37,499 nt of DNA, taken from positions 63,138-100,636 of the forward strand of contig PJRA01000313.1 in the NCBI GenBank assembly GCA_016987375.1. Reading direction: 5' to 3'. The position numbers and the translations under genes are program-made. Below are positions 19,984-29,687 of the stretch, piece by piece. The stretch's first letter is position 1; every line of letters starts with the position of its first letter. The notes beneath the pieces are model-generated. The model made no database searches and was not told the DNA's origin. It was given only the letters and a program-made list of their open reading frames with translations. Source of the stretch: Brachionus koreanus. Its lineage: Eukaryota; Rotifera; Eurotatoria; Ploima; Brachionidae.

Positions 19984-22900
19984 ATGAGTTCGCTTTTTCG
20001 AGGCGAAGAAATGCAATTATGCCAAATATACTTCAAATCCGAAGTGGCATATTCTTGTGTTTCACAACTTGGCGAAATGGGCATAGTACAATTTAAAGAC
20101 GTAAGCCACTTAGTCTTGGCATTTTATTATTCAAATTTAACTAACTAATTGCTTAAATTTTAGCTTAATGCAAACGTTAATGCGTTTCAGCGCAGATTTG
20201 TGAACGAAGTGCGCCGATGCGAAGAGATCGAGCGCAAGCTTCGCTACATTGAAAAAGAAGCAGTGAAAGAAGAGGTCGAACTGGACGAGGCCGATCAAAC
20301 ATGTGATGCACCCAAACCCAAGGACATGATTACTTTAGAAGTGATGTCTAATTCTAAAAAAATTTTTGATAAAAAAAATTTTTTTGTATTTAAAAAAAAT
20401 GGACAAAATGAGCTAACTAATTTCTTTAAAAAAAGGCCAAAATTGATCAATTGGAACACGACTTGGTCGAAGTGAACACAAACAAGGATGCGCTGCGCAA
20501 AAATTATCTCGAGCTAATCGAGCTCAAGCATATACTAGTAAAGGCTACACAATTTTTTGAAGAAGTAAGAGACCGCTGATCCACGATCGCTCTAGTTTAA
20601 TAATCACAAAATTTAAGGCAGATAATTTTAGTATTTATAATAGACCAGAGACTCATGAATACGAGACGGATGATGAACATGTTACGTTGTTAATGAGTGA
20701 ACGAAATAGATCTCCATTTGCAATCGGGTGAGATGTTCTTTTGTTCTTTAGTTCCCAAAAAGCTTTAAATTTTGTGAATAAATAAAAAAAAAATTCTCTT
20801 TAAATTATAATTATCTTTTTGTCTATCTTGTAGCATAACCAGAGCGAATTAGAGGATACCATGTCAAAAACAGTAATGTCAATGGAAGGTCCTCTAGTAA
20901 TTGATAGTATTGTGGCGCCTTCTATGCGTCTAGGGTTAGATTTTTGTCTTAAATCTCAATCACTTTATTTTTAAATTAAAAAAGCTTTGAAAAATTAAAA
21001 AAAAAAAAAAACAAAAATAAACTTTTAATAAATATGAATTTTTTATTTTTTAGATTTTTGGCTGGAATAATGAATCGAGACAAAGTGTCATCGTTTGAGT
21101 TGATGCTGTGGAGATTTTGTCGCGGAAATGTTTTTCTAAAAACAGCTGATTTGACCGAATTGGTCGAAGACGTCACAACCAACACTCTGCAAGCCAAGAC
21201 TGTTTTCATCATATTCTTCCAAGGCGAACAATTGAAGAATAAATGCAAAAAAATCTGCGATGGCTTCAAGGCAACTATTTATCCGTGTCCGGAGACGCTT
21301 AAAGAAAGACGAGAGATGCTCAATGGTGTTTCGATGAGACTTGACGAGCTTAAGACTGTGCTCGATCAGTCGTTGAACTTGAGAAGATCAATTTTGGTAA
21401 ATGCTGCTCAAAGTATAAAGACTTGGTTTGCTCAAGTGCACAAAATGAAGGCTATTTATCACACATTGAACATGTTTAGTCATGACCAGAAGAGTATAAT
21501 TGCCGAATGCTGGGCACCAAAAAGCGAAATTAATCGAATTAGAGAAATACTCGACTTGGAGACTGTAAATTGGTTTTTTTTCTTTATTATATTTTAAATT
21601 AATATTTAATTGAATTGAAAAAAAAATTTTATTAAACTTGATTAATTTAAGAAAAAAATAGATACGAATTTTCAGACAATTGTACACTTTATTACCAGCA
21701 AAGAAGCGCCGCCAACATTTAATCGTGTGGACAAATTTACTTCAGGTTTTCAGAATATAGTCAATGCTTATGGTGTGCCAAGTTATCGTGAAATAAATCC
21801 AACTCCTTTTTACGCAATCACTTTTCCGTTTTTGTTCGGTGTCATGTTCGGTGATGCAGGTCATGGACTTCTAATGCTTCTGGCAGCCGGTTACCTAATC
21901 AAAAAAGAAAACTATCTAAAAAAAGCAATAAAAGGAAATGAAATATTCGAGCTGTTTTTTGGAGGTCGATACATTATGTTTCTAATGGCCGTATTCAGTA
22001 TTTACGCTGGATTCTTGTACAATGACTTTTTTTCCAAATCAACAAATATTTTTGGCTCAAAATGGAAAGTAACTCTTGGGTAAATTTAAAAAATAGAGAA
22101 AAAAAATTAAAAATTTTCATTCTAAAATTTTGAATTTTTATTAAGAAAAGATTTTCCATTTGAAGACATCCAACAATTTACTCTAAATCCAGATCCATAT
22201 GCAAATGAAACTTATAAGATGTACTCAGGTACACCGTATCCATTTGGCATTGATCCTGTCTGGCAATTGGCTACCAACAAAATAACATTCACAAATGGAC
22301 TTAAAATGAAATTTTCGGTCATTATCGGAATAATGCAAATGGTGTTTGGACTTGTCATCGGTCTAAAAAATCACTTGTAAGAAAAAAAAAATTTTTTTTT
22401 TCCTAAAAGAAAAAACTAATTTTTTTATTAATTTTTTTAAACTAATTTAAGATTTGAAAAAAAAATTAAATTTTGTTTTTTTATTTAAGATTCTTTCGTC
22501 GCAAGATTAGCATATTGTTTGAGTTTATTCCACAAATTATTTTTATTTCTTTAATTTTTGTCTATCTGTGCCTAATGATTTTCATCAAATGGATTAAGTA
22601 CGCTGGTACTGATGATAAATTAACTGGCGCATGCGCTCCCAATATTCTACTTGGTAAAAATTTACAAATAAATAGAAAATTTTCTAAAAATTTTTATTTT
22701 TTATCCTAAAAAAGAGTTGATAAACATGTTTTTCCTAAAAGACGGAACAGTAACTGTGGTCGATGGCGAAAAAAAGTATGACGAATGCAAAAGACTTTAT
22801 CCTGGTCAGCATCATATTCAAATGGTGTTTGTGATCGTAGCAGTGTTGTGTGTTCCAGTTATGCTTTTCACTAAACCCTTGCTTAAGCTTAGAGAGCACA

Positions 22901-23457
22901 ATAAGCGAACAAAATACGGCTCCAGATTTAGAGGTCACGTTAATCCATTGTCCGTAAATGGACATAGTTCTGACGAAGATGACAAGCACGATAAAGCCGA
23001 AAGAATGGGCCACACATCGAACAGTGTCATTAATTTAGAAGACGATGCTGAATTAGAAAATGAAGAGCACTTTGAATTTGGTGAAGTTTTTGTCGAACAA
23101 ACAATTCATACAATTGAATACTTTTTAGGCTGTGTTTCTCACACAGCTTCCTATCTTCGTTTATGGGCATTGAGTTTGGCACATGCCGAATTGTCCGAGG
23201 TTTTGTGGACTATGCTTTTCAAAATGGGCCTGAATATGGCGCCGCCTGTTGGAGCATTCGTAATGTTTTTCATTTTCAGTGCGTGGGGTGTGATTACAAT
23301 TGGAATTTTGTGTGTAATGGAAGGTCTTTCAGCTTTTTTGCACGCATTGCGTCTTCATTGGGTCGAATTTCAAAGCAAATTTTACAAAGGCGAAGGCTAT
23401 GAATTTATGCCTTTTTCGTTCGAGAAAATTCTCAATGAAGCCGAACTTGCCGAATAG
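19984..23457 (+). CDS. ATP6V0A: V-type proton ATPase 116 kDa subunit a
   Basis: Ten exons: 19984-20100, 20164-20340, 20436-20564, 20618-20727, 20845-20934, 21054-21564, 21676-22079, 22146-22376, 22490-22653, 22715-23457. They sum to 891 codons plus stop with every phase matching. N-terminus [33 protein letters not shown] and blocks such as [59 protein letters not shown] and [18 protein letters not shown] are diagnostic. The proton-path Arg lies in [21 protein letters not shown] (about residue 793). Known role: the membrane a subunit of Vo forms the proton half-channels beside the c-ring, and its cytosolic N-domain contacts the stator. An acidic Asp/Glu-rich loop ([12 protein letters not shown]...NEEHFEFGE) precedes the last helices. 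The least certain junction is 4/5: only acceptor ACCAGAG ending at 20844 keeps phase, and the stronger-looking TTGTAG at 20833 does not. Donor GTGATG at 20341 is non-consensus. Confidence 0.93.
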
Positions 23458-24027
23458 GAACTTTTTTATTTTCTTTCTTTGCTCTTTATTATTAGTAAGA
23501 AAATTCTTTTAAAATTAAATTATTTTTTATACACTTTATTTAATTTCCAATTTATTAAATATCAATCAAAAAAAAAAATAAAATAAAATAATTTTATCCA
23601 TATATCTATTTATTAATATCAATAAAAAAATTAAATCTTAATTCGAAATTTTTTATTTACAATATTAATTAATTTTTTTTGAACTAGCTTAGGATTTTAT
23701 TTTGAAATATTCAAGTTTTTGTTGAAGGTTTCAACTGACCACATGTTATGACATGGTGAATAATAAGAATTATTATTTTATTAACAAGACTACTCTTATT
23801 ACATACTATTAAATACAAATAAAACAAATACTCTTTCTTTTTTGATAAATTAAAAAGCATAAAATTATTACCTGTGTCTATATTATGCAAAAAAAAAAAA
23901 CAATAATACTGAATTTAGAACAAATTATTTTAATTAATGTTATTTCTTAGAAAAAAGTAACACAAATTAACTAATTAGATCAAAAAAAATAAAAATATAA
24001 TCAAAATATATTTATTAAATACAAATA
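23458..24027. other. Intergenic, V-ATPase 3' flank
   Basis: AT-rich, with TTTATTATT and AATAAA-type signals (for example near 23578-23590). It runs up to the TA that starts the MITE. No gene or other repeat is seen. Confidence 0.4.
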
Positions 24028-24686
24028 CAGTGGTGATTTGATATAAGGATCCATGGTAAATTTACGCAAATTTACGTAAATTTGTGTAAATTAACGTAAA
24101 AAATTTGACTATTTTTTAAAATGCTTTAAAAGAAAACTCAAACTGTCTCATAATCGCTTTGGCCATTCAAATATCCCAAAAGTGAAGGTTTTGAATGAAT
24201 ATTTGTATGACCAGCATTGCACATCAAAAATTAAAAAAAACTAGAACCTTGTTTTATTATATATTCTATATATTCTAAAGAATATAATATAAGCTTTTTA
24301 TTTCAAATCTTATTCGTTTTACTTTTTTTTGTTTTTTACAATTTTTTACCAAAATTTACCAGTAAAATTTTTGTTTTTTACCAATTTTTACGAAAAAAAT
24401 GGTAAAGATATAAGTTGAAAGAAAAAATGACAAAATAATATTTTTAAGCAAAATTTTATGAAAAACAGCAAAATTTGAAATTTTTTGGCATTTTTGGAGT
24501 TAACATAAATTAACGCAAAAAATGGTAAATTATCTAAATTTTACGTAAAATTGTGTAAATTATAGTTAATTTACCAATTTTTACAATTCTAAAAAATAGT
24601 CAAATGACCATTTTTTACGTTAATTTTCACAAATTTACGTACATTTGCGTAAATTTACCATGGATCCTTATATCAAATCACCACTG
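24028..24686. mobile_element. 659 bp non-autonomous DNA transposon (Tc1/mariner-type MITE)
   Basis: The ends are CAGTGGTGATTTGATATAAG and its exact inverse. The terminal inverted repeats match for about 77 bp with two mismatches, then continue to about 90 bp after a 6 bp indel. TA flanks each side (24026-24027, 24687-24688). CAGT ends plus TA duplication are the Tc1/mariner signature. The subterminal DNA is packed with GTAAATTTACG-like units in both orientations (24056-24100, 24340-24400, 24520-24580, 24610-24660), a candidate transposase-binding array. There is no coding capacity. Low TIR divergence suggests recent activity. Confidence 0.8.
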
Positions 24687-24698
24687 TAAATACTCAAT

Positions 24699-25163
24699 TT
24701 ATTTTTTTTTGTTTTTTGATCCGGCTGGTCTTCCGCGCTTATTTTTCGATAATTTTTCAATAAATTCAACTCTACTTTTTTTTTGCTAATGGCTCGGCTA
24801 TCTCTTCTGTTACAGAATCATCGCAAATACTGATGGCTATTTCATTTATTGTTTGAGTTTTATTTGGCTGCTTTGTCAATGCTTTTGTTGTAAGTTTCGG
24901 ACGACCTAGACGTCTTTTTCTTTCAAGAGGAATGTTCATTGCAATTTATTTGAAGTTACAGAGTTCTTGTGCTCATGATTTTCTTTAGTCATCTCTATTG
25001 TTGCTTTCCAAATAGGGGACAATTTTAAGTCGAATATTACATTTGCTTGCAATGTTTCGGTCGCTCATTCAAATTTTCGATCTAGGCATTTTTTTGCATT
25101 CTCCAAAGAAAGAAAACTACAGCAAGGAAAATAAGTTTTACCTTTTCCTCTAGTTTCTCTCTT
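24699..25163 (-). pseudogene. Broken ORF with two AT-hook motifs, transposon-like
   Basis: On the minus strand, 25163-24936 reads KRETRGKGKTYFPCCSFLSL...KCLDRKFE, a TGA, then ATETLQANVIFDLKLSPIWK to a second TGA. An overlapping frame opens with ATG at 24939: MNIPLERKRRLGRPKLTTKA, with an AT-hook core GRP. It stops at TAG (24772) just after an A9 run. One base shift there continues EFIEKLSKNKRGRPAGSKNK, a textbook AT-hook, to TAA at 24701-24699. So there is one nonsense codon and two frame breaks in a coding-like stretch. It ends 12 bp from the MITE. AT-hooks and this style of basic leader occur in transposon-encoded proteins; I cannot name the family. One frame break could instead be a missed intron. 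Confidence 0.5.
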
Positions 25164-26484
25164 TTAATTAGGTACAAAAATCTGACCTTAAGAAATTTTA
25201 TTGGGGATTTCTTCGATTAAGGACATTTTTTTTTAATTTGAAAATCTTTTAAAAGTTTCATTTCAATCAATTATGTATTAATAAATTAGAAAAGTGATAA
25301 ATATAAACGTAATTGACATTAATTACAAAAATAAATTAAATGCTTTTATTTTGTTAAAAATTCAGTATTTTAGTTTTTTGATTACATATTTTAGTTATTA
25401 AAATATATTATATGCGAAATTAAAATTTAATTTAATAAAAAAAAATTTTAAAAAAATACTGCAAAAAACATAGCTTGTTGCACCTCTTTTAATTTAAAAT
25501 AAACAAAATTGCAGTAAAAAAAGGAAAAAGGTTAAATTTTTTGTCTAATTGTTAAAATATGGTTTAGCAAACATCCAAAAATATTCAAAAAAAATAATTG
25601 TCAAAAAATAAAAAAACAAAATCATATGCCTTTTGACATTTAGTTTTTTTTTAACTTTTTTATAAGATTTTCCCAAGAAGAATATCATCTTATTTTTCTA
25701 AAATGATTTAAATAGAAAATAATTTCATAGAAAATTCAAAATTACAAAATTATAATGAAGAATGTTTTAAAATTTACAAATTTAACTTTGAAAATCAGAG
25801 ATAAACATTCTCAGTAAAGTTGAAAAGTTGGTTGCATTTTTGATCTCTTACGATCTCTGATGCTGTTTTAAAATTTAATTCAACAACCATTTTAAAACGA
25901 GAACAAAAATTATTTTGATTATACTCTGAATAATCACTAAAATTTAAATGTTAAAGTATCAGGTATTTTCAATTTTCTTTTATTATGAATGTGTAGTTAA
26001 ATATTTTTTCAACAGTTTTTGTTACCTTAGAAGAATCTAAAATGACTAACAATTATTTTAAAATAAAAATTAAAAGTAAATTTTTACTGATTATATTAGA
26101 TTATACTATTTTTTTGTTAAATTGCTAAAAGAAAAATTCAGCAAATTAGCTATTTATTTAATCAGTTATTTTAAAAATTTTAAAAATTAATTCGAAAACA
26201 ATAACTTCTTAATTATAATTTTAATAAAAAAAAAACAAACTAAATTATAATTTGACAAAAATTTAACTTCACATTAATTAATATAAATAACTAAATATTG
26301 AATATAATTTTTATGTGGAACTTTATTCCAATTATTATGTTTTATTATAAATGTTAAATTGAGTTTTAAATATTTTCATAAATACTTTGATTGATAATTG
26401 AAGGTAGCTTTTTTTTTTTTTAAAGAAAAAAAAAGGTATATTTTAATCTTAGAAACCGAAATTAAAATAATTGCATAATTTAAT
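25164..26484. other. Intergenic, no recognisable feature
   Basis: Very AT-rich, with long A and T runs and no open frame I would defend. A weak acceptor-like TTTTAATCTTAG ends near 26452, about 30 bp before the next ATG. Confidence 0.4.
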
Positions 26485-27693
26485 ATGCCGAAGAAATTGT
26501 CAGAGTTTAAGCGTTTTCTCAGCAAAGCCGACAAATGCAAGCTAGCCCTTTTATCAAATCTTGTAATCTCGATACTGTTGCAAACAATCGCAATTATTCT
26601 GGACATAGTCAGTCTGTTTAAAATACGCTCCGAGTCCTCAATTGCATTTATTCAATTCGATCAAACCAGTTACTACAGCAATCTAACTATAGCATACACT
26701 TGTTTGGCTTCGCTTTATGCATTTTTATTGATCGCTCTTTTTTTTCTCATTTTGGTCAAAGAAGACTTCCAGGACTTTGTAATTGTTCACTCAATACCAA
26801 CAGTCTTTCTCTATCCGTCCAAAGAAATTATTTTCTATCTAATTATAACTTGTTTTAAACAAAACTTGAGCTATCTAATCACACGAGTAATTTTCAATTT
26901 TTTTTTTATACCTTTAATTCTAAGTCCACACTTTCGTCTTTTGAATCTAATCCGTTTAGGGAAAAAATTTCGCAAACTTTATTTTAAAATTTGCTACTTT
27001 GTCTATTTGATTTTTTTCTCGATTATTTTAATTCTATCTTTTGCAGTCAACATTGGTCTATTGGCTCGCATAAATCCCGTCGATCAAACTCTTGACGATG
27101 TTTACATAGGTCTATTTAATAGTATGGAAATACTGCAAATAGAAAATATGCAATTCAAGCCTGACGAAACTCTTAAATTCAGAAAATTAATACAATTTTC
27201 GAAGATAGCAGAAAATTCCAAGTTTGTGTCAAGTATTTGTGATCAGACAAGTTCACTTCCAAATTGTACATCAGTTTTTCAGTATGGATTTTCAATCAAA
27301 TGCAATGATGAAAATAGAAAGTTTTTATCGGACTGTGTCAATTCGAAAAGTTTAGACTTGGCAGTTGTTAGCTATAGAGAATCATTGTCTGGCAATGAAC
27401 GCTATTTTCCAAATTTTAACTGTGCTATTAGAAAATCAGATAATTATTGTTTAAGAGAATGCACTGATTTGCTTAAATATAATTTGTATTTATTTAAGTA
27501 TACAAATGAAAAGTTGATGCCAGCATGGAATGGATATCATACATGCTCAAAAAATCAAACAACCAGGTTTATTTTGAGACATAATCCAAATTTTAGAATT
27601 TGTCAAATGTATCTAAATGGTTCGTTTGCGAAAAACTTTAATATATTTTTCATTATATTTTGGTTTGCAGTTCAAAGTTTAATTTTTTCCTAG
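26485..27693 (+). CDS. Orphan multi-pass membrane protein with Cys-rich ectodomain
   Basis: Intronless, 402 residues, not recognised. Hydrophobic segments lie at about 20-45, 68-91, 115-126 with 130-148 (possibly a re-entrant pair), and 168-193. A soluble stretch of about 190 residues follows, holding about ten Cys (SSIC, PNCTS, IKC, SDC, NFNC, NYC, REC, HTC, RIC) and N-glycosylation sequons (NCT, NQT, NGS). The last 20 residues (NIFFIIFWFAVQSLIFS) are hydrophobic to the very end: either a final helix or a GPI-type C-terminal signal. There is no cleavable N-terminal signal. The paired Cys and sequons place the 195-380 domain outside the cell or in the lumen. The frame is long and codon use is less AT-biased than the flanks, so the gene is real. 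Function unknown; a lineage-specific receptor or channel-like protein is only a guess. Confidence 0.7.
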   Translation: MPKKLSEFKRFLSKADKCKLALLSNLVISILLQTIAIILDIVSLFKIRSESSIAFIQFDQTSYYSNLTIAYTCLASLYAFLLIALFFLILVKEDFQDFVIVHSIPTVFLYPSKEIIFYLIITCFKQNLSYLITRVIFNFFFIPLILSPHFRLLNLIRLGKKFRKLYFKICYFVYLIFFSIILILSFAVNIGLLARINPVDQTLDDVYIGLFNSMEILQIENMQFKPDETLKFRKLIQFSKIAENSKFVSSICDQTSSLPNCTSVFQYGFSIKCNDENRKFLSDCVNSKSLDLAVVSYRESLSGNERYFPNFNCAIRKSDNYCLRECTDLLKYNLYLFKYTNEKLMPAWNGYHTCSKNQTTRFILRHNPNFRICQMYLNGSFAKNFNIFFIIFWFAVQSLIFS

Positions 27694-27849
27694 ATAAATA
27701 TCAACAAAAAAAAATTAAAATTTTTCACAATAATCAAATGTTTTTATTTAATAAATTAAATTTTTCAAAATTTTTTCTTTACTTTTTTGACCAAATTAAA
27801 TTTTTAATTTGAATCGTAATTTTTTTAATTGTTTTAACTTATAAAAAAA

Positions 27850-27940
27850 TTAAGACTGCCATGGCTTGGACATGTACATGTACTTAGAATGAAAGAAACA
27901 AGGATATCAAAAAGCCCTTCAATGGACGCTGCATCCCTAA
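27850..27940 (+). pseudogene. Non-LTR retrotransposon fragment (post-RT GHV-RM motif)
   Basis: The frame reads LRLPWLGHVHVLRMKETRIS and continues after a one-base shift in AAAAA as KALQWTLHP, stop at 27938-27940. The pattern (R)LxWLGHVxRM...R(I)xK-ALxW is a recurrent segment C-terminal to the RT domain in many metazoan non-LTR retrotransposons. Only about 30 codons survive, with a frameshift. Confidence 0.5.
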
Positions 27941-28009
27941 AATGTAGTACGATCAGCAGTAAATACAAAATTGAACAAAATTCAAAGTTTCATTAATTTC
28001 AGTTAAAGG

Positions 28010-28164
28010 CAGCTAATAATGTGCAATGTCTCTGCAGAAAGCAAATCACTACAGCCAAATTAGTCCAAATTTAAATTGTGCTAGATTTGCACAGTTTTAC
28101 CAGAGTATTCTTAATTATGCAATTGTGAATGTTGTACCATGTTGCATTTACCGATCTTGCTTTT
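28010..28164 (-). repeat. Dispersed repeat family B, copy 2
   Basis: The minus strand reads AAAAGCAAGATCGGTAAATG, CAACATGGTACAACATTC ... TTTGGCTGTAGTG ... TGCAGAGACATTGCACATTA, aligning with 7441-7605. It starts just after the LINE scrap, so the two could belong to one old insertion. Confidence 0.5.
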
Positions 28165-28187
28165 CATCTCTAAAAAAAAATTTCACA

Positions 28188-28446
28188 AAATCTTAGATTC
28201 TAGGCAAAATGAGAATAATTTTACATTTTTACATTTTCATATTTTTAGATTTTTTGTGCAATATTTAAGAAATTTTTTAATTTTATTTTTGTTTACCAAA
28301 TAATTTGAGAGAGTTTTTTTAATTTTCTGAAAAATTGCAAAATTTATAGACAAAATTTAGACAAAAATTGATATTGAATTGAATTGATATTTTAAGACAA
28401 AAAATCTAAAAATATAAAATTATTTTCATTTTGCCAGATTCTAAGC
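28188..28446. repeat. Inverted repeat with GGCAAAATGA-AATAATTTTA arms
   Basis: 28190-28262 (CTTAGATTCTAGGCAAAATG, AGAATAATTTTACA ... TATTTTTAGATTTTTTGT) matches the inverse of 28388-28446 (CTTAGAATCTGGCAAAATGA, AAATAATTTTA, TATTTTTAGATTTTTTGT). The arms differ mainly by a 14 bp insertion. It is another foldback or MITE-like unit. Confidence 0.5.
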
Positions 28447-28837
28447 AAATAAAAATTAAACTCATTATATAAAAATGCTTGCGGTATAGAATTAAAATTA
28501 TTTTATCATTTTAAATTGAAAAAATTTCAACAGTAGGTACATTTTGTAATTCAAACACAAAAAATGAAACCATATTCTAACATATGTAGAATAAGAGCAA
28601 AAAAAGTCAACAAGTTTAACTAAACTAAAAAAACGAAAATCAGATACATTTGATCTAACATGTCAAAAAATATATTGATGAAATGTGAATCGTGTAAATG
28701 AACGAGAAACTAATAAACTTGAAGCCAAAAGTGGACTACCAGTATTATCCATTTTAAGGTTGGGTTAATATGCGTAAATTTGAAACATAATCTCCAAAAT
28801 AGCTAATATTTTTTCATTTAAACTTTAATAAAAAACA

Positions 28838-28930
28838 AAAAGAAAAATTTAAAAATTAGAATAACTTTTTTACTAAGAGTCTAAAAAACGTTCTGTAAAA
28901 TGTATCAGCTGATACAAGCTATGTAAAAAA
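28838..28930 (+). repeat. Dispersed repeat family C, copy 1
   Basis: GAAAAATTTAAAAATTAGAATAACTTTTTTACTAAGAGTCTAAAAAACGTTCTGTAAAATGTATCAGCTGATACAAGCTATGTA, shortened here to its key blocks AATAACTTTTTTACTAAG, CGTTCTGTAAAATGTATCAG and TGATACAAGCTATGT, recurs at 37367-37457 in the same orientation, at about 80 percent identity by eye. Confidence 0.5.
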
Positions 28931-29223
28931 GAAAATTTAAAAATGTTCTAATAATACAAAAATTTTAAATACACTTAATTCAACATTCATTCTTAATTTT
29001 AATCAACTTTTAGTTGATTAAAACATTAATTTATTTTACTCAAAGACTTGAATTTTATTCTTGTATGAGAATAAATTTCAAAAATTATCTTTTTATCTTG
29101 TTTTCTATCTTATTTCAAATTTGACATTGATTCATTGATTACGCAAGAATAATTGAGACTAAGTTGCACTTGAAAAAAAAAAAAAACTAAAACAATGTCA
29201 AGCTAATCTGTGTCGTTATTGTG

Positions 29224-29230
29224 TATAAAT
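29224..29230 (+). promoter_or_regulatory. TATA box of the small secreted protein gene
   Basis: GTGTATAAATTTG, 43 bp upstream of ATG 29267; the same spacing as the lectin gene. Confidence 0.45.
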
Positions 29231-29266
29231 TTGATCCGAATTTCCAAAAAAAAACAAGACAACAAA

Positions 29267-29687
29267 ATGAATAGAAAAGCAGCATGTTTTGTATTTTTGA
29301 GCTTATTGTGTCTTGTCAACTGTCAATCAGAAAGTAAATAAATTTTGCTTAATATTGTGAGCTTTTACTTTAAATTAAATGTAAGAATTGGGAGCTGATG
29401 GCGATTCTACCGAACAGTCAACAATGACAACACAAATACTTTCTTTTTTGGACAAATTAGTAGCCATTAAAGTAAGTGACATAATCAAATTTGGATTTTC
29501 AATTTCGAATATTATTCGTCAGCGTAGACGAGCTCGTTTGCAGCAGCAGCTACTTCAGGCTAAGTCAATATCAGGTCGATCAATCATTGACAATGAATTA
29601 ATAGATGCCGAATTAGAAGATCTAATTTCCATTCTAAATAAAGGTCTTAACGATCTTGTTATAAAATCTCTTAAGAAAAAAGACTAG
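29267..29687 (+). CDS. Small secreted helical protein, unknown function
   Basis: Two exons, 29267-29333 and 29386-29687, around a 52 bp phase-1 intron; the join gives QSEKLGADGDS. 122 residues. Exon 1 is essentially a signal peptide (MNRKAACFVFLSLLCLVNC, predicted cleavage near CQ). The mature part is Cys-free, has an acidic Ser/Thr-rich start, then predicted helices: TQILSFLDKLVAIKVSDIIK, a basic QRRRARLQQQLLQ stretch and an Asp/Glu/Leu helix ending KSLKKKD. RQRRRAR fits a furin-type cleavage consensus, so a processed peptide precursor is possible. An amphipathic helical secreted effector or carrier is an alternative. No family is recognised. A TATA box and signal-peptide exon support a real gene. 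Confidence 0.7.

Larger units (their letters stand above)
27694..29266. other. Intergenic with LINE scrap and dispersed repeats
   Basis: Holds a LINE scrap (27850-27940), the minus-strand copy of repeat family B (28010-28164), an inverted repeat (28188-28446) and repeat family C (28838-28930). No further gene is seen until the TATA box at 29224. Confidence 0.5.

Noticed and set aside
20200..20475. V-ATPase exon 2 read as a 91-codon protein ending ...NWNTTWSK
   Set aside because: The last third is intron translation; splicing at 20340/20436 restores the family sequence.
24604..24789. 61-codon plus-strand frame
   Set aside because: Spans the MITE end and the antisense of the AT-hook ORF.
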